Assembly: GCF_000282055.1 (NCBI RefSeq)
Contig: NZ_AKJZ01000050.1
Span: 17,296 to 63,587, forward strand
DNA: 46,292 nucleotides
Source: Flavobacterium sp. CF136
GTDB taxonomy: Bacteria > Bacteroidota > Bacteroidia > Flavobacteriales > Flavobacteriaceae
Direction of reading: 5' to 3'
The notes beneath the pieces are model-generated. The model was not told where the DNA came from. It saw only the letters and a program-made list of their open reading frames with translations, and did not search any database. Position numbers and translations under genes: made by a program. Shown here one piece after another: positions 8,765-17,388 of the stretch (positions are counted from its first letter, which is position 1; each line of letters begins with the position of its first letter).

Positions 8765-11700
8765 ATGGTAATCAGCTATAGTATTTTTAACTCCTCGATT
8801 ACCGGTCTTACTGTTTTTAGTAATGCCCTGAGATCACTTGGAGAAAATTGGTTTATTTTTAACTCAAATATTATATTTTACAACAATCCTAAACTAACTA
8901 TGTTAGGATTGTGCTTGTTTGGCTTTCTGGTTTTCCTTATATATCAGTTTTTTAAAATCAAAACCAAAATTGGTTCCTTTATTGAAAAAAATAAAGAAAA
9001 GGAAACGTCGAATAAAGAATATCAGCTTTATCTTTTGTTCTTTGGAATTACTATTGTTGTAATCGAAATCATTAACGAAATTTTCAAAATAAGACCGCGC
9101 AGTCTTTTATTTGTTAATTTGTCTATTGGTTTTTCGATATTGATACTTTATTATTTAACAAACAGGATATCCTATTTAAGAAATAAAGTTTCTTATATAT
9201 TTATTTTTATATTTTTATTATTTTCCTCCTATATAGCCCGCAATATTATCAGGCTTCCCAATGATATTGTTCCGGTCATTTCTTTTCTAATAACATTTTA
9301 CTTTTCTTACAGTATCTTAAGACCCATAAAAGTTTATTGGTATTTTGCCGCAGCGGTGTTCCTTTATCACATAATCAATCTAACTTTTCATTTAATTCCA
9401 TTAAAATCAAGTGTTTTACTGCTCACGTTCAGTCTTGTGATTTTTGTTATCAATCAGGTAAAATATGCAATTTTCTTAAATACCCGGGATAATTTCAGAT
9501 TTACAAACGAAATTGTTCATAAGGGAAGTTCCTTAACTGTTGCTTCAAATAAAAAAGGCGAAATTATTTTTTGCAGCGAGTCCGTTAATGAAATACTGGG
9601 ATACTCAACTGATGAAGTCCTGGGAATGGGCTTTTGGACACTTACTGAAGACCCTGATTTTATTGGGGAACTTTATTTAGACCACTATCAGGATAACATT
9701 TTGTATACCCGTAAATTAAAATGCAAAAATGGGGAGTACAAATACATCCAATGGAAGGACAAACGTTTTTCTGAAGATTTAATTATCGGAATCGGACAGG
9801 ATATTACTGAACAGATTAAAATCCAGAACCAATACAAAAACCTGATCCAGACAGCAGCAGATATTATTTTTGAAATTGATACGGAAGGCAATTTTACTTT
9901 TATCAACGAATTTGCCTTTATAGTTTTAGGTTATACCGAAAAAGAAGTCGTTTCAGAACATTATTCTAAATTCGTCCATCCTGATTTTATAAAAAAGATT
10001 GCTGATTTTTATAGAACAATGGAAGAAAACAAATCCAGTTACGCTACCATTGAAATTCCAATTCTGAAGAAAGACGGTAATGAATTATGGATTTCCCAAA
10101 AAGTTATCATCCGTAAAAATGATTTAGGCCAAACTATAGGTTTTGCTGGTATTGCAAGAGATATTACTGAGCTAAAAAATAATGAAAATGAGAAAAAAAG
10201 AAGGCTCGAAAAAATTGAAGCTTATAATGATTCTACAAAAAAACTATCAACAACCGATTTTAGTCACTATAATAGTTTAAATAGTGTAATTGATTATATT
10301 ATTGAAGAAGCCAAGGTTTCTAGAGCAGACAGAATTAGTTTCTGGAAATATTACAATGATACTATTACCTGTAAAAATCTTTACAGTAAAAATAAATCTG
10401 ATATTTATAATAAAATAGTACTGGATAAAGCTACTTTTCCAATCTATTTTGAAACCTTAAGAAATAAAGCAGTCATAAATGCTTCAGATGTTTTCAACAA
10501 ACTCGAAACCTCAGAATTTCAAAAAAGCTACTTTATCGAAAACAAAATCCTGTCGATGCTTGATGTTCCTGTTTTTTTTAGTGGACAATTGGCCGGTGTA
10601 GTCTGTTTTGAAAGTACCGAAAAAAAAAGAGAATGGGACAATGAGGATATTAATTATGCCCGTACCATTTCAGACGTTATTTCTTTAGCCATTTCTTCGC
10701 AAATGCGTTTAAAGGCCGAGCAAAAATTAGAATTCAAAAGTCAATTACTTTCCGCATTAGCACTTTGTACCGAGAAGTTTTTATTGAGTAAAACTACCCA
10801 GGAAATGTTTCAGGAAACATACAATATCATAGGAAAAGTAGCAAAAACTGATCATATTTACTATTACGAAAAAGATTTTGATACGGATACGATTAGTCAA
10901 AAATACAAATGGTCGCGAGAAGAAACAAGAGAGCAAAATAGTCCTAAACAACACTTTACAGAATCTGATTTAAAAGAAATTATTGAAAAAGCACAAAACA
11001 AAAAAATCCTAAATACACTTACCCGTCAACTCGATGATGACAGTTATTTTAAAAATTTACTTATTTTAAACGATATCAAATCAATATTAATCCTGCCTTT
11101 ATATATTCATGATGTTTTTACGGGTTTTATCGCTTTTGACGACTGTAAAAATGAACGCAGATGGTCAGAAGAAGAAATTTATATTTTCCAGACCCTGGCA
11201 AACAACATTTCATCTGCTTTGGAACGAAACCGAAATCAGACTAAAATTATCGAAAGTGAAGAAAAGTTCAAATTAATAGCCAATAATATTCCCGGAACGG
11301 TTTATCTTTCCAAATTTGATGCTTTTTCTACCAAGATATTTCTGAATGATGAAATTTTAAACCTAACCGGTTATTCAAAATCCGAATTTCTGGAAACCAA
11401 TCTTTCCTTTTTATCCCTTATTCACCCTGATGACAAAGACGAAGTCATTGATAACCAATTTGAAAATTTACAAAACGGAAAAGCACTGCATAACACTTAC
11501 AGGATTAAAAGAAAAACAGGCGAATATATTTGGATTGAAGAATTCGGGGATGTTATTAAAAAAGGAGATGAAATTGAGTTTGTAGGCGGAATTTATTTTG
11601 ATATTACCAATAAAAAGCAAACCGAGGATGCCATAAAAGCAAAACAACTGGCTGAAGCTGCCAACAAGTCGAAATCGGATTTTTTAGCCAATATGTCGCA

Positions 11701-12817
11701 TGAAATAAGGACTCCGCTTAACGGCATTATCGGTTTTACCCATTTATTAATGAAAACAGATCTTGAAGAAATTCAGGAGAAGTATATGATTACCATTAAT
11801 CAATCGGCACATTCCTTATTAGAAATTATAAATGACATTCTTGATTTTTCAAAAATTGAAGCAGGAAAATTAGAATTATTTATCGACCTGTACGATATCA
11901 AAAAAGTACTCAGTCAGGTATTTGACCTGATTGTATATGAATCTAATTTAAAAAAACTTCAACTTGAGCTAAACATAGCTCCTGATGTGCCAAAATACAT
12001 CTGGACAGACATTGTACGACTAAAACAAATTTTAATTAATCTATTATCCAATGCTGTAAAATTCACTCAAAAAGGTTCGATAAAACTAAATGTTTCCGTT
12101 TTAGAAAAAAAAGAAAATAACAATTATATGATTCGTTTTTCGGTAGTTGATACCGGAATTGGAATTTTAGATCAAAATCAGGAGAAAATTTTTAAGGCTT
12201 TTTCACAGGAAGACAACTCGACTACCCGAAAATTTGGCGGAACCGGTTTAGGACTTACCATATCCAATCAATTACTGGCATTAATGGAAAGTCATCTACA
12301 GCTTGAAAGTAAGATAGATGTGGGAAGTAATTTTTATTTTGACCTAAATCTTAAAACCAGTGATTTAAACATCAATGAAAAATACAAAGCCGATTTCAGC
12401 CTTTTTGACCGTGAATCGAATTATATCCCCGAAAGTTCATTTCAGAACAATTTTACTTTTTTGATTGTAGAAGACAACAAAGTAAATATGTTACTTTTAA
12501 AAACAATTATAAAAAACCTGTACTGCAACGCTTTTATTTATGAGTGTGAAAACGGTTACGAAGCGGTAAAAGAATTTGAAAACATCGGCCCCGATCTTGT
12601 TTTTATGGACATCCAGATGCCTATAATGAATGGTTATGAAGCAACTATAGCCATAAGAAACACAATAAAAGGCAAACATATCCCTATAATCGCCGTAACT
12701 GCAGGTACTGAAAAAGAAGAACGAAATAAATGTATCGCTTCAGGAATGAATGATTATATCCCAAAACCTATCATGAAAGGATCTGTGGAAGAAGCACTGA
12801 TAAAATGGTTAAAATAA
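8765..12817 (+). CDS. large hybrid sensor histidine kinase/response regulator (membrane-PAS-PAS-GAF-GAF-PAS-HisKA-HATPase-REC)
   Basis: A 1350-residue hybrid two-component protein. Residues ~40-235 hold seven or eight hydrophobic segments. Two PAS domains follow (about 260-350 and 355-470, each ending in a DITE motif), then two GAF-like domains (about 490-650 and 670-825) and a third PAS (about 835-950). The kinase core comes next: phospho-acceptor H979 in NMSHEIRTPLNG, N box in LINLLSNAVKFTQ, G boxes in DTGIGI and GGTGLGL. A receiver domain ends the protein with phospho-acceptor D1282 (VFMDIQMP) and conserved K in IPKPI. It probably senses a signal through the membrane and cytosolic domains and passes phosphate internally. 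No output regulator gene lies beside it, so the target is unknown. Confidence 0.9.
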   Translation: MVISYSIFNSSITGLTVFSNALRSLGENWFIFNSNIIFYNNPKLTMLGLCLFGFLVFLIYQFFKIKTKIGSFIEKNKEKETSNKEYQLYLLFFGITIVVIEIINEIFKIRPRSLLFVNLSIGFSILILYYLTNRISYLRNKVSYIFIFIFLLFSSYIARNIIRLPNDIVPVISFLITFYFSYSILRPIKVYWYFAAAVFLYHIINLTFHLIPLKSSVLLLTFSLVIFVINQVKYAIFLNTRDNFRFTNEIVHKGSSLTVASNKKGEIIFCSESVNEILGYSTDEVLGMGFWTLTEDPDFIGELYLDHYQDNILYTRKLKCKNGEYKYIQWKDKRFSEDLIIGIGQDITEQIKIQNQYKNLIQTAADIIFEIDTEGNFTFINEFAFIVLGYTEKEVVSEHYSKFVHPDFIKKIADFYRTMEENKSSYATIEIPILKKDGNELWISQKVIIRKNDLGQTIGFAGIARDITELKNNENEKKRRLEKIEAYNDSTKKLSTTDFSHYNSLNSVIDYIIEEAKVSRADRISFWKYYNDTITCKNLYSKNKSDIYNKIVLDKATFPIYFETLRNKAVINASDVFNKLETSEFQKSYFIENKILSMLDVPVFFSGQLAGVVCFESTEKKREWDNEDINYARTISDVISLAISSQMRLKAEQKLEFKSQLLSALALCTEKFLLSKTTQEMFQETYNIIGKVAKTDHIYYYEKDFDTDTISQKYKWSREETREQNSPKQHFTESDLKEIIEKAQNKKILNTLTRQLDDDSYFKNLLILNDIKSILILPLYIHDVFTGFIAFDDCKNERRWSEEEIYIFQTLANNISSALERNRNQTKIIESEEKFKLIANNIPGTVYLSKFDAFSTKIFLNDEILNLTGYSKSEFLETNLSFLSLIHPDDKDEVIDNQFENLQNGKALHNTYRIKRKTGEYIWIEEFGDVIKKGDEIEFVGGIYFDITNKKQTEDAIKAKQLAEAANKSKSDFLANMSHEIRTPLNGIIGFTHLLMKTDLEEIQEKYMITINQSAHSLLEIINDILDFSKIEAGKLELFIDLYDIKKVLSQVFDLIVYESNLKKLQLELNIAPDVPKYIWTDIVRLKQILINLLSNAVKFTQKGSIKLNVSVLEKKENNNYMIRFSVVDTGIGILDQNQEKIFKAFSQEDNSTTRKFGGTGLGLTISNQLLALMESHLQLESKIDVGSNFYFDLNLKTSDLNINEKYKADFSLFDRESNYIPESSFQNNFTFLIVEDNKVNMLLLKTIIKNLYCNAFIYECENGYEAVKEFENIGPDLVFMDIQMPIMNGYEATIAIRNTIKGKHIPIIAVTAGTEKEERNKCIASGMNDYIPKPIMKGSVEEALIKWLK

Positions 12818-12912
12818 TTATAAACTAAATGTATTTTATTCCTAATTTATTCCCAAAAAAAATATAAATTCGTGTTTAGTAAACTACTCAAGAAACTTAA
12901 ATACAATATCAT

Positions 12913-13758
12913 ATGAAATGGCTAGGCAGAAGACAAAGTGACAATGTCGAAGACAGACGCTCGATCTCCGGCGGAAAAGTGGCTGTTGGCGGCGGCATTA
13001 TTGGTATTATCATTTTACTGGTAAATGTATTTGGTGGTGAAAATGCACGACTTATAACCCCTGTTTTAGAACAATTGCAGGGCGGTCAAACCCAAACAGA
13101 AGCTTCTGCCCCACTGAGTGCAGCAGATGAGGAAATGGGTAAATTTGTTAAAGTTATTTTAGCAGACAATGAAGACATTTGGGCACAAATTTTTACTGAG
13201 AATGGGATGACCTATAAAAACCCAAAATTAGTATTGTTCAGAGGATCGGTACAAACAGCGTGCGGCGGAGCTTCTTCGGCATCCGGTCCATTTTATTGTC
13301 CCGGTGATCAAAAAGTATATATGGACCTTGATTTTTTTGATGAACTAAAAACTAAATTTGGCGCTAAAGGCGGAGACTTTGCCATTGCCTATGTAATTGC
13401 CCATGAAATTGGCCACCATGTGCAAACCTTGTTGGGAACCTCGGAAAAAATGCATGAGGCACAAGAAGGAAAAAGTGAAGCGGAAGCCAATAAACTTTCA
13501 GTTGCCTTAGAATTACAAGCAGATTTTTATGCCGGTGTCTGGGCACATTATAATCAGAAAAACTTAGATGCGGGGGATATTGAAGAAGCCTTAAGTGCTG
13601 CAAATGCAGTTGGGGACGATGCCATCCAAAGCAAAATGCAAGGTCAGATCGTTCCGGATTCTTTTACACATGGTACTTCAGAACAGAGAATGTACTGGTT
13701 TAAAAAAGGATTCAGCTCAGGTGACATTAAACAGGGAACTACTTTTCAGGAAATATGA
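12913..13758 (+). CDS. neutral zinc metallopeptidase (YpfJ family)
   Basis: This 281-residue protein matches the YpfJ-type neutral zinc metallopeptidases: an N-terminal MKWLGRRQSDNVEDRR basic segment, a single glycine-rich membrane anchor at about residues 24-42, a CGGASSASGPFYCPGD block, and the zinc motif HEIGHHVQ (H164, E165, H168). The downstream LELQADFYAGVWAH supplies the third ligand glutamate. The C-terminus GTSEQRMYWFKKGF is also typical. It is probably anchored in the inner membrane with the catalytic domain outside the cytoplasm. The substrate is unknown. A hairpin terminator follows 32 bases after the stop, and the next gene is convergent. Confidence 0.9.
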   Translation: MKWLGRRQSDNVEDRRSISGGKVAVGGGIIGIIILLVNVFGGENARLITPVLEQLQGGQTQTEASAPLSAADEEMGKFVKVILADNEDIWAQIFTENGMTYKNPKLVLFRGSVQTACGGASSASGPFYCPGDQKVYMDLDFFDELKTKFGAKGGDFAIAYVIAHEIGHHVQTLLGTSEKMHEAQEGKSEAEANKLSVALELQADFYAGVWAHYNQKNLDAGDIEEALSAANAVGDDAIQSKMQGQIVPDSFTHGTSEQRMYWFKKGFSSGDIKQGTTFQEI

Positions 13759-13790
13759 CCATTTTTTAAAACCAACCAATAATAACCAGA

Positions 13791-13822
13791 AAAGCATGAC
13801 CCTAAAAGTCATGCTTTTTTTT
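13791..13822. terminator. hairpin terminator, probably bidirectional
   Basis: AAAGCATGAC (13791-13800) pairs perfectly with GTCATGCTTT (13808-13817) around a 7-base loop and continues into a T-run, with A-rich sequence on the other side. It lies between the convergent metallopeptidase and tssF genes, so it likely ends transcripts from both. Confidence 0.85.
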
Positions 13823-13861
13823 ATGTTTTAAACAGATTGTTTTAGGTATAAATAAGTAAAA

Positions 13862-15700
13862 TTAATCTTCAATAAATAATCGATATGGAAACACATTTGA
13901 AGATTTGTTTTTTAAGTTTTTCATAAAACTCTCACACAAATAGTCCCATTCTGTAACTGACAGATAATCTTTTTCGGCTGAATTTACTTTTAAATGAATA
14001 TCTACAGTACGACTGAATCCTGCTTTTACAGAAATTTCTTTTCGTGTACCTTTTTCAATTTTAACATCCAAAATAAAATTTTTAAAATGATTAAAACTGA
14101 ATGCTTTTATATCTGCAAAAGTCACAATACGGCCTCTTGTCAGTAAGGCATTGCGATAAGCCAAAATACGATCTTTGTTATTTTGTTTGTTCATTCCTCC
14201 AACAGTATTTGTAACCAATACACCTTCTTTGCTTACAAAATACAAATCATCTTTAGACTCTAAAATGGTACCTGTCTTTAAATCATTTCCTTCTTCTGCA
14301 CAGGTTGACCAATAATTAATTGTAAATGATTTTCCAACTGATTCATCAAGTTTAGGTTTAATCATTAAATAAGGAGCATTATTTTTAGAGAAACTATTTT
14401 CTTTAGCCTGTTGTTCAACAGAAGCCAATAACTGATTGATTTCAACCAGGGAACTGTTCATGAAATCTTTACCTAACCCTGCAAACGAAGAGCTTTCGTC
14501 TTTTAATAAATCTAAGACATTCTGAAGCAATTCTGAGGCACTTCTGGAATCGAATCTGGAAACACCACCTGTTCGTAATACTGCATTTCCTTCTTCTATA
14601 ACACCATCTTTAAATTCTTTTATTTCATAACGGTTATTAAATCCGTCAATAACCGAATCCGTATCCAAATAAATATTGTTGTCAGTTTCCAATGCAACAT
14701 AAGACAAAAAGTTTCCAAGTGTTTTATTTATTGTATGTCTTTTTTTATTGATTACAGGAAAGCAATTTGCGGTAAAAGATACATTATCTAATATTTGAGG
14801 AATCAACGACTCCGGAAAAATCATTTTTATCCAGATAACAGGATTATCATTATTATTTGTTACTCCTTCAAAATAATTATATTCGGCACTGTATTCTTTT
14901 ATTGGTTTATGTTTTAATACTCCTTTTAATGTATAAAAATTATCAAAATAAAATTCATTTACCTCCTTCATTACTTCACTAAGATGCGTATAATTACGAT
15001 TGATTATATTCTCTACATCAAGATTGTTGACAGGTACATTATACCCTTCCTGCACTGTAATTTGTATGCCATCATGAAAACATTTCATTTGCTTTAAATA
15101 GTAATAAAACATTTCTTTCTGATGGGTATTTTTAATATCGATATATAACATTAAATCCTCCAGCTCCAATACATTGGCATTTTTTAATTCAATCCCCAAA
15201 AAGACTTCACCTGAAGGTAAAGAATGTTTATAATCGTGGACAGCATCTTTGTAAAAAAGATTAGAAACCTCATATAGATTTCTTTCATAAGCAATATATT
15301 TCACCTCAGCAGAAGATAATTTTACCTCCAGTGTAGGTGAAAGTGCTATCTCTTTACTAATTGGCGCTAATGGATTATAGATATTATGAATTCTCCTGTT
15401 TACAGTCATTTGGTTCTGCAGAGAAACTTTTATATTGTTGTCAATAGGCAAAGCGTGCATAATTGCCCTTGCAGGTTTTGTTCCTACAGTAACTTCCGGA
15501 AACATAATCTCCAAAACTCTTTCTACAACACGGGTTTTAGAATCTTCAAGTTCATGCGCAACTTTTTCCAATTCATAAGATAATGCATTAAGCATCATAG
15601 ATACCACAGGATCGAATGATGTTTCCATCTCAACATCTGAAAAGCCCCATAATCTGGCTGCTCTTTTTAATACCCTGTCTTTTATTCGTTCTTGTCTCAT
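13862..15700 (-). CDS. tssF: type VI secretion baseplate subunit TssF
   Basis: The 612-residue protein starts with the TssF-type N-terminus: a basic RIKDRVLKRAARLWGF, then DVEMETSFDPVVSMMLNALSYELEKVAHEL and RVLEIMFPE, followed by GTKPARAIMHA. In the family this subunit forms the TssF2-TssG wedge heterotrimer of the baseplate. The length matches TssF (~600). The gene is last on the minus strand in this locus, behind the effector islands, and is about 25 kb from tssG, which is normally its neighbour. A -7-like box TAGATTTG (15765-15772) suggests its own promoter. No other baseplate role is likely. Confidence 0.85.
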   Translation of the reverse strand: MRQERIKDRVLKRAARLWGFSDVEMETSFDPVVSMMLNALSYELEKVAHELEDSKTRVVERVLEIMFPEVTVGTKPARAIMHALPIDNNIKVSLQNQMTVNRRIHNIYNPLAPISKEIALSPTLEVKLSSAEVKYIAYERNLYEVSNLFYKDAVHDYKHSLPSGEVFLGIELKNANVLELEDLMLYIDIKNTHQKEMFYYYLKQMKCFHDGIQITVQEGYNVPVNNLDVENIINRNYTHLSEVMKEVNEFYFDNFYTLKGVLKHKPIKEYSAEYNYFEGVTNNNDNPVIWIKMIFPESLIPQILDNVSFTANCFPVINKKRHTINKTLGNFLSYVALETDNNIYLDTDSVIDGFNNRYEIKEFKDGVIEEGNAVLRTGGVSRFDSRSASELLQNVLDLLKDESSSFAGLGKDFMNSSLVEINQLLASVEQQAKENSFSKNNAPYLMIKPKLDESVGKSFTINYWSTCAEEGNDLKTGTILESKDDLYFVSKEGVLVTNTVGGMNKQNNKDRILAYRNALLTRGRIVTFADIKAFSFNHFKNFILDVKIEKGTRKEISVKAGFSRTVDIHLKVNSAEKDYLSVTEWDYLCESFMKNLKNKSSNVFPYRLFIED

Positions 15701-15764
15701 TTATTATTATTTTTTTTATTTGGAAGCAACAAATTTTACTTGAATTTAAATTATTTCACAGAAT

Positions 15765-15772
15765 CAAATCTA
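15765..15772 (-). promoter_or_regulatory. possible -7 element upstream of tssF
   Basis: On the minus strand this reads TAGATTTG, a match to TAnnTTTG, about 65 bases before the TssF start. A properly spaced -33 TTTG was not found; TTTA at 15786-15789 is too close. Weak prediction. Confidence 0.3.
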
Positions 15773-15876
15773 CATAATTACCAGTTAAATCTTATATTTT
15801 TTTTATAAAATAATATACGATTTTTATATTATAACATATTCTTAAATCTCACACAGTCAAAATGAACAATGAATCC

Positions 15877-15933
15877 TTGACATCCACTATTTCAATAATT
15901 TTTGGTATCAAATATTGAAATAGTAGATGTCAA
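15877..15933. repeat. large imperfect inverted repeat in the 15701-16062 gap
   Basis: TTGACATCCACTATTTCAAT... (15877-15897) pairs with its reverse complement at 15913-15933 over 21 bases with a single mismatch, around a 15-base loop. It lies in a 362 bp non-coding gap between the orphan effector fragment and tssF; nothing else was found in the gap besides a possible -7 box. There is no clear T-run on either side, so it is not a canonical terminator. A transcript-stabilising or terminating hairpin or a remnant of a small mobile palindrome are possible. Confidence 0.7.
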
Positions 15934-16062
15934 TATGTTTGTTATTTATCCGCAATTACTTTAATGTTCGAAAAATCATTTTTTACAGATAGATTTGTAT
16001 TCCAAAAGTTTTATTTTAATTTAGGTTTGTTAAATCTAATAGGAATTACTTATTCAAAAAAG

Positions 16063-16470
16063 TTAAATATTTCTCATCACATTGCATAAAATGAATAAAT
16101 TCATTTTATGCGTTGCCATAATTTTGAATTTGATACTCTTAGAATAAATTCCTCCGATTAAACCCAGCATAATAGAATTATATTCTTTATGTATCGTAAT
16201 AATTGCTTTCCCTTTTGAAATACTTTTCTTCTTGTCAAAAATTATATAGAAAAATTGATTTCCTTTCTTATTTATAACTATTTTGAATCTTGATTTCTCA
16301 CAAGATTTCAATATATCTGAACTAAATGAACTTCTTAATTTTTCTTCTACATTTTTCCAAAATTGTGTATGGCTTAATCCGTGCGAAACGGTTGCTAAAT
16401 AGGCGATACTTTTGATTTTAGCAAAAATTGAAGTAGGAGTCTGGAACTTCGCCAAAGCAGAAGCAGGATA
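16063..16470 (-). pseudogene. orphan C-terminal fragment of a lipase-type T6SS effector
   Basis: An open frame here reads IAYLATVSHGLSHTQFWKNV..., closely matching the last ~40 residues of the 568-aa effector encoded at 17385-19091 (IPYLAMISHGLSHTQFWPEV...). The frame then continues for about 80 residues (KIVINKKGNQFFYIIF...) with no counterpart in the intact effector. There is no effector N-terminus or shared delivery domain, and the frame starts inside the end of the preceding gene, so this is a displaced or truncated effector 3' end rather than a functional gene. Whether the trailing ~80 residues belong to the same ancestral protein is unclear. Confidence 0.6.
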
Positions 16471-16471
16471 T

Positions 16472-17047
16472 TTATTTACATTTGTTTTTATCGTATAACA
16501 GTAAACATTTAGCCTCAAAATCGAAACATAAAATATCATTAAATGTTTCCAGATAAGTTTTTGGAAAAATCATTTCTGTATTAATAGTTGGTATTTTTAC
16601 TACTTTTTTATTACAGACTTGATAAAAATCACCCACATACTTACTCGTTATAAGGTTGACTGCTGAAAATCCTTTGTATTTAGCACCGTAATGAATACTC
16701 AAAATATCATCAACTCTCCTCATTTGGATGAGTTGCATTTTTCTTTCTCTTTTATTATACTCAAAAACACATCTAAAACCCGACCTGTCAAAGTCATTCC
16801 AAAATTCAAATCCTTTTTTTGTTGGCACCAGTGTATTTCCAAAATTTAATCTTTGAATTTCTCCACTTTGATTTTTTTTAAATTTTTGAGAAGATAATAA
16901 GCAAATAAGTATACGGGCATTACTATCAATTCGTATCGTATCTTTTTTTAAATCCCCATCAAGATCTTTTACTATTTTTCTTGTAGATTGTGCAAAAATT
17001 GGATTTGATATAATAATTATTAGAAGTAAAAAGAGTGTTTTCTTCAT
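16472..17047 (-). CDS. exported protein, candidate immunity protein of the lipase effector
   Basis: No family recognised. The 191-residue product begins with a clear signal peptide (MKKTLFLLLIIIISNPIFAQ, cleavage before or after the AQ), followed by KIVKDLDGDLKKDTIRID, a short acidic stretch resembling the calcium-like DLDGD motif seen in FG-GAP-type repeats. The rest is a predicted mixed beta protein with no lipobox, so it should be periplasmic. It sits 11 bases after the membrane protein at 17059-17388 and behind the 568-aa lipase-like effector. That position and its export fit an immunity protein neutralising a periplasm-acting effector; this is inference from context. Confidence 0.5.
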   Translation of the reverse strand: MKKTLFLLLIIIISNPIFAQSTRKIVKDLDGDLKKDTIRIDSNARILICLLSSQKFKKNQSGEIQRLNFGNTLVPTKKGFEFWNDFDRSGFRCVFEYNKRERKMQLIQMRRVDDILSIHYGAKYKGFSAVNLITSKYVGDFYQVCNKKVVKIPTINTEMIFPKTYLETFNDILCFDFEAKCLLLYDKNKCK

Positions 17048-17058
17048 TTGTCTTAAAA

Positions 17059-17388
17059 TTATTTAACAAAAGGATTATCTATTAATCCACTAATTCCAAC
17101 ATACCACAAAAAAAAATGATAATAGTAATACAACGCACATATGGAAAACGCAATTATTATTATAGATAATACTTTTTTTTGTTTTGTTTTGTTTAATACG
17201 AAATCTAACAAAATGAATAAAATGGCAATAGGAAAAGCAAATCGAAATCCGAATCGAAAAAGAACATTAATTATAGATTTTATATTAATTTCATTAGAAA
17301 AATCATAAAAGAGATAACCAACAATTATTACTGTTGAAAGAATAAATGCTACCAAAAATTTAATAAGTATAGGGAATGTTTTTTTCAT
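17059..17388 (-). CDS. small three-helix membrane protein, candidate immunity protein
   Basis: This 109-residue protein is mostly hydrophobic, with segments at about 8-27, 46-65 and 73-98 and short polar loops. Its ATG overlaps the stop of the upstream lipase-like effector gene in an ATGA arrangement (17385-17388), a sign of translational coupling. Small membrane proteins encoded directly after T6SS effectors often act as immunity factors against membrane-targeting toxins. No family is recognised, and the function is inferred only from position and topology. Confidence 0.55.
   Translation of the reverse strand: MKKTFPILIKFLVAFILSTVIIVGYLFYDFSNEINIKSIINVLFRFGFRFAFPIAILFILLDFVLNKTKQKKVLSIIIIAFSICALYYYYHFFLWYVGISGLIDNPFVK

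Noticed and set aside
13595..13831. 78-codon plus-strand frame overlapping the end of the metallopeptidase
   Set aside because: Shifted frame over a conserved gene, and it runs through the terminator hairpin.
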